64,000 bases of DNA from Verrucomicrobiia bacterium (GTDB lineage Bacteria; Verrucomicrobiota; Verrucomicrobiia; Limisphaerales; JADLHS01). Shown here one piece after another: positions 51,032 to 59,417 of this stretch. The translations under genes and the position numbers were made by a program. Within the stretch, counting starts at the first letter, position 1. The number at the start of each line of letters is the position of its first letter. Under the pieces are notes generated by a model, which saw nothing but the letters and a program-made list of their open reading frames with translations, was not told where the DNA came from and searched no databases. The stretch lies in NCBI GenBank assembly GCA_011525685.1, contig WYBW01000025.1, positions 28,056 through 92,055 of the forward strand. Direction: 5' to 3'.

Positions 51032-52155
51032 CGGTGATAAACGGAAGGATCAACATTGCGGATGGGCACCCGCGTCCGGAACACATGCACACGGCCCACC
51101 TGTTCCTGCAAATAATTGCGGCGCGTGACCGGGTCGGGAATGGACTGCAACCGCGCCAGGGTGCGTTGTTCGAGGACGCCCAGTTCCAACTCGACGAACG
51201 CCGGCACGGCGTTGTTGGTGAAGCGGTAGAATTCGACTTCGTTCAACGCAAACGTTGAGAGTTCAATGGGCCGGACCTCCGAGTTGGTGGCCGCCAGATT
51301 GTTCGTGATCCAGACGCCGCTCGGGTCGAAGGCCCGCACCTTGAAATGCACCACGCCGTCAATGATCCGGTTCATGCGCTGGGTGCGGGTGTTGAAATTG
51401 TAGTAAAGGGCATGGAGCTGCCAGGGGTGGGCGGGGACGGCGCGGAAAATCGTGTTGGTCTGGTAACGATACAGCGTGCCCCAGCCATTGAGCGCCGCCG
51501 CGCCGCTGTTGCCCGTGTCCGGTGCGCCCACCCAGTAGCCGATGCCTTTCCAGGTGTTGGTCTCGCGTGTCAGAAAAAACATCTCCGAGAGGAAGTTGCG
51601 TCGCGGTTCGGGATTGTTGCCCGGCAACGGCTGCAACAGCGGGGACACCGGGGCGATCTCCGCATAAAAGGTCACCGCGTTGCTGTCGTAGGGCGCGGAC
51701 ACCATCTGGGACAGTTCGCGCGTCATCATCTCCATTGCGGCGCGGCCCGACTCCAGCACGTCCACCTGCGTCAGCCCCGTGGTGAACGCGCGCTTGGTCT
51801 GATCGAACATCGCCAGCAGCCCGAGAATGATGACCGACAGCAGCGCCACGACGACCAGAATTTCGATCAGGGAGAAGCCGTGACGAACCCGGCACGGGAG
51901 TCCTGGGCTCGAAGCGCAGGATTCCATCCCGCTGGATCGCGGGTTTCCGATCCGCTCTTCTCCTGCCACTCGAGCGAGCAGTGGCGCTCCCTGGAACTGG
52001 CCGAATGGAATTCGGCGATACGGCAGATGGGAAATCTGCGCTACAGCCGGAGCTGCTTCACCAGCACCGTGCTGCCGCCCTCCAAACGAAGTTGTGTCCG
52101 CAGGACCAGTGGGCACAGGCGTCGGAGCAATCAAGTTGGTCGGGCGGAGTCTCAC
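51028..52155 (-). CDS. Verru_Chthon cassette protein C; prepilin-like minor pseudopilin
   Basis: 375 residues if translated from the GTG at 52155, which overlaps the cassette B stop (GTGA), or 299 from the ATG at 51927. The type III signal sequence is RHGFSLIEILVVVALLSVIILGLL, with Glu5 after the cleavage Gly. The long version puts about 90 residues ahead of it, far more than a normal prepilin leader, and most of them are encoded by the paired-hairpin repeat at 51,916-52,045. The rest (MMTRELSQMVSAPYDS, FFLTRETNTWKGIGYWV) matches TIGR02599 as I know it. It is the third cassette gene in transcription order, and its stop overlaps the A start. Confidence 0.82.
   Translation of the reverse strand: MRLRPTNLIAPTPVPTGPADTTSFGGRQHGAGEAAPAVAQISHLPYRRIPFGQFQGAPLLARVAGEERIGNPRSSGMESCASSPGLPCRVRHGFSLIEILVVVALLSVIILGLLAMFDQTKRAFTTGLTQVDVLESGRAAMEMMTRELSQMVSAPYDSNAVTFYAEIAPVSPLLQPLPGNNPEPRRNFLSEMFFLTRETNTWKGIGYWVGAPDTGNSGAAALNGWGTLYRYQTNTIFRAVPAHPWQLHALYYNFNTRTQRMNRIIDGVVHFKVRAFDPSGVWITNNLAATNSEVRPIELSTFALNEVEFYRFTNNAVPAFVELELGVLEQRTLARLQSIPDPVTRRNYLQEQVGRVHVFRTRVPIRNVDPSVYHR
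51911..52045. repeat. Paired-hairpin dispersed repeat, copy 2, in the cassette C leader
   Basis: Same design as copy 1 at 46.7 kb: GCAGGAT-TCC-ATCCCGC (51916), TGGATC, GCGGGTT-TCC-GATCCGC (51939), spacer, GCCGAAT-GGA-ATTCGGC (52000), GATACG, GCAGATG-GGA-AATCTGC (52023), then GCTACA. It encodes SHLPYRRIPFG and ERIGNPRSSGMES when translated, and supplies a possible ATG (51927). Confidence 0.8.
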
Positions 52156-52979
52156 GGCACGTCGGCGTTGACGAAGGTGGTTGGTTCGAAGAAGTAGAGC
52201 GTCTGGCCGGCATCGTTGGTGGACGTGAGCCGGCCCGACACCTGGGAGCGGAAAACCTGCCGGCCATTGCCCGTCTGCCCATTGGCAAACATCGGCCAGC
52301 GGAAGAGCAGCCGCACCTCGTTGAGATTCGCGCGCAGATGCCGGGCGTACGGTGTGTTGGTGAACGGCGACGACAGGTCGGGTGTGGGCAGCGGCATGGA
52401 CACCACCTCCGAAATGAACCGGTAACTGAACGCCAGTGCCTGAACGTTCGTGTCGCGCTGGGGAATCTTCTCGGAAGCCGGACCGCTGAGGGCGCGAACA
52501 TAAGCCACCACGTGGTTGCTTTGGAAGCCGCCGGCCTGCGGAATGTACTTCGGTGTTCCCAACAAACCGATGATCCGAAAACCGTTCGTGAGCGGGAACT
52601 CGGGACTCATGGTCACACCGTCCCGGGTGGAAGTGATCTGGTTGTAAAGATAAGTAACCGTGCCGCCGACGGGGTTGGTGGAGGCATTATAGTCCTGCAC
52701 ATAACGCCGGATCTCATAGACGTAATTGGTCAGATCGTCCGCGCCGCGCGCGCCGTTGCGGAGGGCGTCCATGAAATAGGCCGCATCCTGGTTGATGATG
52801 GTTTCCTCGCGATTGTCCTTCTGCACTTCGAGGCCGCTGGGCAACACGCCGATGATGGCCACCAGCGCAAATCCGATGACCGCCAAGGCAATGGCGATTT
52901 CCACCATCGTGAACCCGCCGCAGTGGGACAGGCGTCCCGCCTGTCTCTCCCCGCATGGCAAATGGTGAAAAAGCCTCAT
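52152..52979 (-). CDS. Verru_Chthon cassette protein B; prepilin-like
   Basis: 275 residues. The signal is GGFTMVEIAIALAVIGFALVAIIGVLPSGL, with the cleavage Gly and Glu5, followed by NREETIINQDAAYFMDALRNGARG, a feature I associate with TIGR02598. The ATG overlaps the cassette D stop (ATGA), and the stop overlaps the C start. Between the ATG and the signal lies ERQAGRLSH, encoded by a perfect hairpin repeat. The product would be a minor pseudopilin in the same pseudopilus as D, C and A. Confidence 0.82.
   Translation of the reverse strand: MRLFHHLPCGERQAGRLSHCGGFTMVEIAIALAVIGFALVAIIGVLPSGLEVQKDNREETIINQDAAYFMDALRNGARGADDLTNYVYEIRRYVQDYNASTNPVGGTVTYLYNQITSTRDGVTMSPEFPLTNGFRIIGLLGTPKYIPQAGGFQSNHVVAYVRALSGPASEKIPQRDTNVQALAFSYRFISEVVSMPLPTPDLSSPFTNTPYARHLRANLNEVRLLFRWPMFANGQTGNGRQVFRSQVSGRLTSTNDAGQTLYFFEPTTFVNADVP
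52927..52945. repeat. Hairpin repeat in the cassette B leader
   Basis: GACAGGCG-TCC-CGCCTGTC, an 8-bp perfect stem with the same TCC loop as the paired-hairpin repeats. It resembles a sequence common in intergenic DNA of related phyla. Here it is translated inside the prepilin leader. Confidence 0.6.
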
Positions 52980-53785
52980 GGTGCGAACTCCTGTTTCTGC
53001 AGCCGGGCCCGGCCGGTCAGCCAGTCAATGTGGACGAGCATGTAGGCGTTGGTGCTGTTGCCAGGAGGCGACTCAGCCGCGGACGCCGGGCCGAACTGGA
53101 GGGCTTTGGTCAGCCCGTCGCGCGCGGGAATGACACCGCCTCGGGCCAGGGGAATAAACTCATCCAACTGCCGGTCCGCGTTGGCCTGTCCCAAGTGGTT
53201 GAACTCGATGCACGGCATCAGCACGTAGGGAGCGTCCTCGGTGGGGAAAGGCACCGCGTTGGTCTTGAAACCGTAGATGCGGAACTGCCGGCCCGAAACC
53301 GGATCGGGAGTGAGTGGAATCTGATAGAACTGGTTGGGCAGCGTGGTGAACTTGGCCGGGGCGATGAACATCCCCTCGGGCAACGTGCGCCAGGGCGTGA
53401 GGTAGCGCGGCGACTCCTGGCCGGGCTGATCGCCCACACTGCGGCGGGTGACGAAGGTGTAGCCGATGAATTGCTTGTCCACCAGATTCGTGGCCGCGAC
53501 CGTATTGCGCCACTGGGGGGTCAAGCCCGGTTGATTCCAGAAATTCGGCGGCACGAAGACCATGTAAACGGTGGTTCGCCGCGTGATGGCCAGTTGCCGG
53601 GCAAATTCGACGTCCGTGAGCAACTGGCGCGTGGCCGCGAGCGTGGCGTCGGCACGGCGGAAGTTGGACAAGGTCGGCATCGCGATGGCGGCGAGGATGC
53701 CGATAATGGCCAGCACCACCAGCATCTCGACCAGCGTGAAGCCGGAACGGAGAGGAGTCCAAAGCTTGCGCGACACGGCTTTCAC
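52976..53785 (-). CDS. Verru_Chthon cassette protein D; GspH-like prepilin
   Basis: 269 residues from the GTG at 53785, chosen because it leaves a normal 14-residue leader and no overlap with the GspG-like gene; a TTG start at 53800 is also possible. The signal is SGFTLVEMLVVLAIIGILAAIAMPTLSNFRRA. The ATRQLLTDVEFARQLAITRRTTVYMVF segment is typical of GspH/FimT pseudopilins and of TIGR02596 as I recall it. It is first in the D-B-C-A overlapping set. No repeat interrupts its leader, unlike the next three genes. Confidence 0.82.
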   Translation of the reverse strand: MKAVSRKLWTPLRSGFTLVEMLVVLAIIGILAAIAMPTLSNFRRADATLAATRQLLTDVEFARQLAITRRTTVYMVFVPPNFWNQPGLTPQWRNTVAATNLVDKQFIGYTFVTRRSVGDQPGQESPRYLTPWRTLPEGMFIAPAKFTTLPNQFYQIPLTPDPVSGRQFRIYGFKTNAVPFPTEDAPYVLMPCIEFNHLGQANADRQLDEFIPLARGGVIPARDGLTKALQFGPASAAESPPGNSTNAYMLVHIDWLTGRARLQKQEFAP

Positions 53786-53790
53786 AAATC

Positions 53791-54558
53791 CTACTTCCAA
53801 CTCAGAATGTTGTCCTTGTTGACCCCGAGATTGGCCCGGAGATTGGCGTCGGCCTTCTTATCCGCGCCCAGGGACCAGACCATGATGTGGCCGTTGTGCT
53901 CGTATTCATTGCTGGCGCCCCCCGCAGTCGGATTGAACAGGCCGTTGAAACCAGCCTGACTGTTGGCCGCGGTTTGCGAAACGGCGCTGCGCGAGTAGAA
54001 GAAATCGCGGCAACGATCGTTGTAGCCCAGGTCCATCGAGATCACGTAAGGGGTACCCCAAGGATCGCGGTATTCACCGTCCGGCCCCACGCCCGGCAAA
54101 GTCACCTCTCCGACCTTCTCGGCCGAGAGCGAGATGAACTTCTGCGGATTCAAAGCATGATTCTGATTCGGTGTCGGCTGGCCGTTTCCGTAAGCCACTT
54201 CGTCCATGAGGATGGCGATGATCGGCGCGTTGGTCGTGACCAGCGTGACGCCCGGCACTGCTCCCGAGAGATTCGCCACGCGCGTCGAATCCACCGGGCC
54301 GTAAGTCACGTCATTGCCCCCGGCTTGAACGCCCGGGATCGTGGGAAACCGGCTGTAAGTGGATTCATACTGCTTGATGGCGGTCAGGATGTTGCCGATC
54401 TCGACCTTGGCCCGCCGCTCCTGAGCCTTCTTCTTGGCGCCCACCACCGCCGGCACCAACATCGCCGCCAGAATCGCGATGATGGCAATGACCACGAGCA
54501 GTTCAATCAGGGTGAAGCCCCCGAGGGAACGCCGCGAACGAGGAGAGAATTTTTTCAT
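53791..54558 (-). CDS. GspG-like major pseudopilin
   Basis: 255 residues from the ATG at 54558. A basic leader (MKKFSPRSRRSLG) is followed by GFTLIELLVVIAIIAILAAMLVPAVVGAKKKAQE, the canonical type II secretion/type IV pilin signal with Glu5. DPWGTPYVI is the conserved GspG segment, and the C-terminal HNGHIMVWSLGADK resembles the GspG end. It is longer than E. coli-type GspG (about 140). It stands 5 bp before cassette D and 209 bp after the other GspG-like gene. Confidence 0.88.
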   Translation of the reverse strand: MKKFSPRSRRSLGGFTLIELLVVIAIIAILAAMLVPAVVGAKKKAQERRAKVEIGNILTAIKQYESTYSRFPTIPGVQAGGNDVTYGPVDSTRVANLSGAVPGVTLVTTNAPIIAILMDEVAYGNGQPTPNQNHALNPQKFISLSAEKVGEVTLPGVGPDGEYRDPWGTPYVISMDLGYNDRCRDFFYSRSAVSQTAANSQAGFNGLFNPTAGGASNEYEHNGHIMVWSLGADKKADANLRANLGVNKDNILSWK

Positions 54559-54767
54559 AGATCGTAGGGAGTGTCGGCGGGCACATCGCCTGGTTGGGAA
54601 TCGCCTGAGGCGGAGACGAGGCACGCCGCCAACCTTCACTGACTGGGTGTCCATCCAGTTCGCCACAGGCAGAACCATCACCGGCGGCGACCAGGCGCAG
54701 TCTTCCCAAGCAACCGGGACTCGATTCCCGTCCGGCACGCGAGGTTGGAGGGTTGTGGGCATGGAAG

Positions 54768-55523
54768 TCAATTGGCCACCACCAGCGGTTGTCGCCGCCA
54801 GTTGCTGATGCGGTTGGTCTTGCCACCCACCACCACGTCCACCCACAGGTCGTAGGTGCCGGGGTTGTTCGTGGGATTCGAGGAAACATAACGCCAGGGA
54901 TTCGGATTCACGCCGACTTCCACCGGTTGGAAGCTCGGTACCAGCGGCGCCAGGTTTTTGGGCCACTGAACGGTGCAGGTCAACAAGCGATTCGAAACGC
55001 CGTTGTTCAAGCCATCCACAAACTGTCCGGGCTGGAGGCCGCGCAGGAAGGTTCTGGCAGCGATGGTTTCCTCACCGGCAGGGCGGTCGGAGTTGACGAA
55101 ACCAGAGACGCCCGAAGGGACGACGTTGTTGTTGGCATCCAGCCCGCTAAAGGCCCGCGGGAAAGCGGCGAGCGGCATCTGCACCGTCTTGTCGAGCGTT
55201 TCATAAAGGGTTGGACCTGGCTGCCTGGTGCCAACCAACTCGAAATAAAGCGGGTTGAGCGTCGGGAGCCGGGGGTTGTCCGGCGGATACGCCCCCAGCT
55301 TCTCCTTGTAAAGCTCGATGGCCACGATTACGCGGTCCATTTCTGTCTGCGCCTTGCTGATGGTGGCGCGCTTCTTAATGGCGCCGGCGGCGGGAAAGAT
55401 GAGGGCCGCCAAGATGCCAATGATGGCGATGACCACCAGCAACTCCATGAGTGTAAACCCGTGCTTCCTAGGGCGTGGAGCGGCGCCGAATCGGAAGATG
55501 GGGGATGGGAGGTCAGCGTTCAC
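54768..55523 (-). CDS. GspG/PulG-like prepilin
   Basis: 251 residues from the GTG at 55523 (GTG at 55547 is also open). The leader is about 24 residues, then HGFTLMELLVVIAIIGILAALIFPAAGAIKKRATISKAQTEMDRVIVAIELYKEKLGAYPPDNP, a type III signal with Glu5 followed by the GspG-like helix. The rest is beta-rich and lacks a clear DPWG.PY match. The start overlaps the BrnA-like gene by 11 bp, so it is read from that transcript or from an internal promoter. Confidence 0.85.
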   Translation of the reverse strand: MNADLPSPIFRFGAAPRPRKHGFTLMELLVVIAIIGILAALIFPAAGAIKKRATISKAQTEMDRVIVAIELYKEKLGAYPPDNPRLPTLNPLYFELVGTRQPGPTLYETLDKTVQMPLAAFPRAFSGLDANNNVVPSGVSGFVNSDRPAGEETIAARTFLRGLQPGQFVDGLNNGVSNRLLTCTVQWPKNLAPLVPSFQPVEVGVNPNPWRYVSSNPTNNPGTYDLWVDVVVGGKTNRISNWRRQPLVVAN

Positions 55524-55788
55524 GAAGTTCCTGTTCCATGCGTTCACTCAGCCATTGTTTGATCATGCTCTGATAATTCAAATAGCGCGAGCGGGCCAGG
55601 CGCTTGATCCGGGCCAACATCCGCGGGTCCATGCGCAGCGTGATGGTGACGGATTCCGAAGCCTCGCTACCGCCGGCCACGGCCGACTCCATCAGCCGCA
55701 GGTCGGGCCGGTTCTCCGCCCAGAAGGTCGCCTCCGCTTCTTCGCTGTCGAAGATCGGCACGTCTTCCCAATTGGCGATTGAACGCAT
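55513..55788 (-). CDS. BrnA-like ribbon-helix-helix antitoxin
   Basis: 91 residues. The C-terminal half TITLRMDPRMLARIKRLARSRYLNYQSMIKQWLSERM is a CopG/BrnA-type ribbon-helix-helix with a helix that would bind the toxin, and the N-terminal half is acidic. It lies 43 bp behind the BrnT-like toxin, the normal toxin-first order of brnTA modules. It probably represses the shared promoter. Confidence 0.78.
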   Translation of the reverse strand: MRSIANWEDVPIFDSEEAEATFWAENRPDLRLMESAVAGGSEASESVTITLRMDPRMLARIKRLARSRYLNYQSMIKQWLSERMEQELRER

Positions 55789-55831
55789 ACTCAGTTTCTG
55801 GAACCGGTCGGTTCATCTGGCGCGGCGCGGA

Positions 55832-56119
55832 TTACTGCGAGAGCGTCTGGTCCATCTTTCGCTGGTAGAAAAACCGCTCCTCGGGCTGAAAGGGCCGCGC
55901 GTGGATCACCCGGACCTGTTTCCCATTGGTCCGATACACACTAAAAACACCCGTGCCAGCCGCTGACATCCCGAGATTGAAGAACCGAGCCTGCACCGAG
56001 AATCTCCGCGAGTCCGGCAGCATCCGGACCGCAAACGGGTCCTCGAACGATTCCTCCACCTCCCGCTGCGTCAAAGAACTGTCCAACTCAAACGGCGGAT
56101 TGTTCCAATCGAACTCCAT
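55832..56119 (-). CDS. BrnT-like ribonuclease toxin
   Basis: 95 residues. Sequence marks are EFDWNNPPFE at the start, EVEESFEDPFAVRML, then FFNLGMSAAGTGVFSVYRTNGKQVRVIHARP, the order seen in BrnT toxins (RelE-like fold, ribosome-independent RNase). It heads the brnTA pair and has a good promoter ahead. The pair sits in the middle of the pilus gene block. Confidence 0.78.
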   Translation of the reverse strand: MEFDWNNPPFELDSSLTQREVEESFEDPFAVRMLPDSRRFSVQARFFNLGMSAAGTGVFSVYRTNGKQVRVIHARPFQPEERFFYQRKMDQTLSQ

Positions 56120-56135
56120 TTCGAGCTAATTGTAA

Positions 56136-56163
56136 ATAATACGCCCATGCAATGTCGTTACAA
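56136..56163 (-). promoter_or_regulatory. Promoter of brnT-like gene
   Basis: Minus-strand TTGTAA, 16-bp spacer, TATTAT, ending about 17 bp before the brnT start. An A/T-rich dyad (TGTAAATAC ... GTATTATTTACA) surrounds it and may be the antitoxin operator. Confidence 0.55.
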
Positions 56164-56215
56164 TGTATTTACACATGGACGCCGCAACCTGTCAAACTAA
56201 AATCCTTACTCAACG

Positions 56216-56251
56216 AAAAAAAAAAGTGGCCACCGGCCCCCCGGTGGCCAC
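56216..56251 (-). terminator. Strong terminator after pilC
   Basis: An 11-bp stem GTGGCCACCGG/CCGGTGGCCAC with a 4-nt loop and a run of ten T on the minus strand, 20 bp past the pilC stop. It cuts the pilB/pilT/pilC transcript off from brnTA and the prepilins. Confidence 0.9.
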
Positions 56252-56271
56252 AAACCAACGAAAATGCCAAC

Positions 56272-57591
56272 TCAATCGTCCCCACCCTTGCCGCCGCCCG
56301 AATCACCCACCTTGTTCATCAGGTCAATGAGCGGCAGGAACATGGCGATGACGATGCTGCCTACCACCACCGCCAGGAAGATGATCATGATAGGTTCGAG
56401 CAATGACGTCATGGCCGCCACGGCGTTATCCACCTCCTCATCGTAGTTGTCCGCAATCTTGAGCAACATTTCCGGCAGTGCCCCCGTCTGCTCGCCCACA
56501 TCCACCATACTGATAACCATCGGCGGAAACACCCCTGAGGCCTCGAGCGGTGCGGTGATGGTCTCCCCCTCCTTTACGCTTTCATGCACGTCGCCCACGG
56601 CGTTGCTCACGATCACATTCCCGGCCGTCTCTTTCACAATCGTCAATGCCTGCAAAATCGGCACGCCACTACTGATCAAAGTGCCCAAAGTCCGGGTGAA
56701 CCGTGAAATGGCAACCTTGTTCACCACCGGTCCGATCACCGGCATCTTGAGCTTGAATTTGTCCCACACGTGCCGCCCGAACTTGGTGCGGACGAAAATC
56801 ATGAACAACACCACGAACCCGGCCAAAATTCCCATAGTCATGAGGATGTTATCCTTCACCGCATCAGAGATGTTCATTACCAGCCGGGTAAAGGCCGGCA
56901 ACTGCGCGCCCTCGACCATGTTCTCGAACACCGCCTTGAACTGCGGCACCACTTTGACCATCAACAAAATCAGGATGCCCGTGGCCACGACCAACACCGC
57001 AACCGGATAAAACATCGCCGCAATCACCTTGCCCTTGATCTTTTGGGCTTTCTCCATGAACTCGGCCAAACGGGTGAGCACCACCTCGAGCACGCCGCCC
57101 AATTCGCCCGCCTTGACCATGTTGACGAAGAGCCGATTGAAAACCTTGGGATGCTGGGCCAGCGCCTCCGAAAACGTGCTGCCACCCTCGATGGCCAGCG
57201 ACAAATCACCGATCACCGACTTGAGCGTGGGATTACGCTCCTGCTTTTCCAACACCCTTAACCCGCGCAACAACGGCAGGCCGGCGTCCACCAACGTGGC
57301 CAACTGCCGGGTGAAGGTGGTAAGGATCTTCGACTTCACCTTGCCACCCAGGCCGGGGATCTTGATGTTGATGTTCATCGCCCCGCCCTTCTTCTTCCTG
57401 CCAGCGGTCTTGGCGGCGGGGCCGGCCTTCTTGTCGCCCTTCTCACGGGCCTTGTCCACCTCGACGATCTTGGTGGGGAACAGGCCCATGTCCTTGACGC
57501 GTCCGATGGCTTCGTTCTGGCTGGCGACTTCGAGGGTGCCCTTCTGCTCCTTGCCCTTTTGATCCATGGCCACGTAACTGAATTTTGGCAT
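56272..57591 (-). CDS. pilC: Type IV pilus/type II secretion inner membrane protein PilC/GspF
   Basis: 439 residues. The start MPKFSYVAMDQKGKEQKGTLE and two T2SSF domains (about 110-235 and 310-430) with membrane helices (VAVLVVATGILILLMVKVVP, MGILAGFVVLFMIFV, IMIIFLAVVVGSIVIAMFLP) are standard. The FTRQLATLVDAGLPLLRGL block is the first domain signature. A Lys-rich insert (about 45-75) is longer than usual. It forms the membrane platform that the ATPases drive. Last gene of the pilB-pilT-pilB-pilC run; a terminator follows. Confidence 0.95.
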   Translation of the reverse strand: MPKFSYVAMDQKGKEQKGTLEVASQNEAIGRVKDMGLFPTKIVEVDKAREKGDKKAGPAAKTAGRKKKGGAMNINIKIPGLGGKVKSKILTTFTRQLATLVDAGLPLLRGLRVLEKQERNPTLKSVIGDLSLAIEGGSTFSEALAQHPKVFNRLFVNMVKAGELGGVLEVVLTRLAEFMEKAQKIKGKVIAAMFYPVAVLVVATGILILLMVKVVPQFKAVFENMVEGAQLPAFTRLVMNISDAVKDNILMTMGILAGFVVLFMIFVRTKFGRHVWDKFKLKMPVIGPVVNKVAISRFTRTLGTLISSGVPILQALTIVKETAGNVIVSNAVGDVHESVKEGETITAPLEASGVFPPMVISMVDVGEQTGALPEMLLKIADNYDEEVDNAVAAMTSLLEPIMIIFLAVVVGSIVIAMFLPLIDLMNKVGDSGGGKGGDD

Positions 57592-57695
57592 AACCGGTCC
57601 TCTCGTTGACTGACGATTAGATTGACCCGCCGCGCCTCAATTCCCGGCAGCCGTGCAAGCCAGCGAGGCCGGGAAGAGCTGCGGAACGAACCTGT

Positions 57696-59405
57696 TTACG
57701 TATATTTCACGACTTCTTCAATGGTTGTATCACCTTCAAAGATGCTGCGCAAGCCGTCCTCACGCAACGTGACCATGCCCAGTTCGACGGCTTTCTGGCG
57801 GAGCACCACCGTAGGAGCGCGCTCGGTGATGAGAGCGCGGATGGTATCATTGACCACTAAGAGCTCGAAGATGCCCTTGCGGCCCTTGTAACCGGTGTCG
57901 TTGCAATTGGAGCAGCCGCGGCCGTAATAAAAGACCTTGTCGCCCAGGTCATGGGGCGAAAGGTTGAGGAGGGAAAGCTGGGCCTCGGTGGGTTCGAAGG
58001 GTGTGCGGCAATTCTTGCAGATGGTGCGGACCAGGCGCTGACCAAGCACGGCCATGAGTGTGGAAGAGATGAGAAACGGCTCCGTGCCCATGTCAATGAG
58101 GCGGGTCACAGCGCCCGGGGCGTCGTTGGTGTGCAGGGTGCTCAAGACCAAGTGACCAGTAAGCGACGCCTGGATGGCGATCTGGGCGGTTTCGAGGTCG
58201 CGCATTTCACCCACCATGATGATGTCCGGATCCTGCCGGAGGAAGGAGCGCAGCGCCTTGCCGAACGTGAGGCCGACGGCCTCATTGATGGCCACCTGCA
58301 TGATGCCTTCAATGTCGTACTCGACGGGATCTTCAGCAGTCAGGAGTTTGGAATCAATGGCGTTGACCCTGCGGAGAGCCGAATAGAGCGTGGTGGTCTT
58401 GCCGCAGCCGGTGGGTCCCGTGACGACGAAGATGCCGTTGGGCCGCTGGATTGCTTCGGTGGTATAATCGTAAACGTATTTCGGAAAGCCGAGGGATTCG
58501 AGTTCGAGGTTGACGGCGGAACGGTCGAGGACGCGGAGCACGACCGATTCGCCGAACTGCGTCGGCAACGTGGAGACGCGGAGGTCCACCTGGCGTTTGC
58601 CAAGGGCAAAGTTGATGCGGCCGTCCTGTGGCAGGCGGCGCTCTGAGATGTTCAGATTCGCCATGACCTTGATGCGGGACACCACCGGCAGGGCCAGGTG
58701 CTTGGGAGGCGGAGACATTTCGTATAGCGCGCCGTCCACGCGATAACGGATGCGGAATTCGTCCTCGAAAGGCTCGAAGTGAATGTCACTGGCGCGGTCC
58801 TGAACGGCCTGGAAAATGACGAGGTTGACGAAGCGCACGATGGGGGCCTCATTGGCCAGGCTGGATACGACGGCTTCATCGTCCATCTCGACCGCCACGG
58901 TGACTTCCTTGGCGATTTCCTCGTCCGCTCCAAGCTCCTTGAGAATGGCCGCGACGTCGCCGCTCGCCTCGGCCCCGTAATACTTCTCGATCGCGCTTTC
59001 GATCTCGGAGGGGTTGGCGACCACGACCTGCAAGTCCTTCTTGACGACGAAGGCCACCTCGTCCACGCGGGCAGGATCGAGCGGGTCCTCGAACGCCACG
59101 CGCAGGGCGCCGTTGTTCAACTCGATCGGGATGCACCGGTAGGTTCGGGCCGTGTTGGCTGGCACCGCGTTCACCACTTCCTGGGGCAGATCCCGATTGC
59201 GCAGCGAAACCACTTCCGTGGAAAGATGATTCGCCATCGCCTGCAGGATGGAATCCACGTCCAGAATGCCAAAATCCTGGAGCACCTGGAACGCCGAAGT
59301 GCCGCTGCGTTTGATCTCCGCGGTGACGTCTTCGTATTGGAGGTCGTCAATCAGCCCCTGCTCTTTGATGAGGGACAACAGCGGGCTGGAGATTTCTTCT
59401 GCCAT
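57696..59405 (-). CDS. pilB: Type IV pilus/type II secretion assembly ATPase (PilB/GspE), copy 1
   Basis: 569 residues. An MshEN-like N-terminal domain, then the ATPase core with Walker [37 protein letters not shown] Asp box, Walker [15 protein letters not shown] and the His box [13 protein letters not shown]. The zinc site is CKNCRTPF with [14 protein letters not shown]. It powers pilin extraction and assembly. It lies between pilT and pilC. The second, closely similar gene at 60,593 has its own ATP motif, so neither is a pseudogene. Confidence 0.95.
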   Translation of the reverse strand: MAEEISSPLLSLIKEQGLIDDLQYEDVTAEIKRSGTSAFQVLQDFGILDVDSILQAMANHLSTEVVSLRNRDLPQEVVNAVPANTARTYRCIPIELNNGALRVAFEDPLDPARVDEVAFVVKKDLQVVVANPSEIESAIEKYYGAEASGDVAAILKELGADEEIAKEVTVAVEMDDEAVVSSLANEAPIVRFVNLVIFQAVQDRASDIHFEPFEDEFRIRYRVDGALYEMSPPPKHLALPVVSRIKVMANLNISERRLPQDGRINFALGKRQVDLRVSTLPTQFGESVVLRVLDRSAVNLELESLGFPKYVYDYTTEAIQRPNGIFVVTGPTGCGKTTTLYSALRRVNAIDSKLLTAEDPVEYDIEGIMQVAINEAVGLTFGKALRSFLRQDPDIIMVGEMRDLETAQIAIQASLTGHLVLSTLHTNDAPGAVTRLIDMGTEPFLISSTLMAVLGQRLVRTICKNCRTPFEPTEAQLSLLNLSPHDLGDKVFYYGRGCSNCNDTGYKGRKGIFELLVVNDTIRALITERAPTVVLRQKAVELGMVTLREDGLRSIFEGDTTIEEVVKYT

Positions 59406-59417
59406 AGTCGGTGTTGC

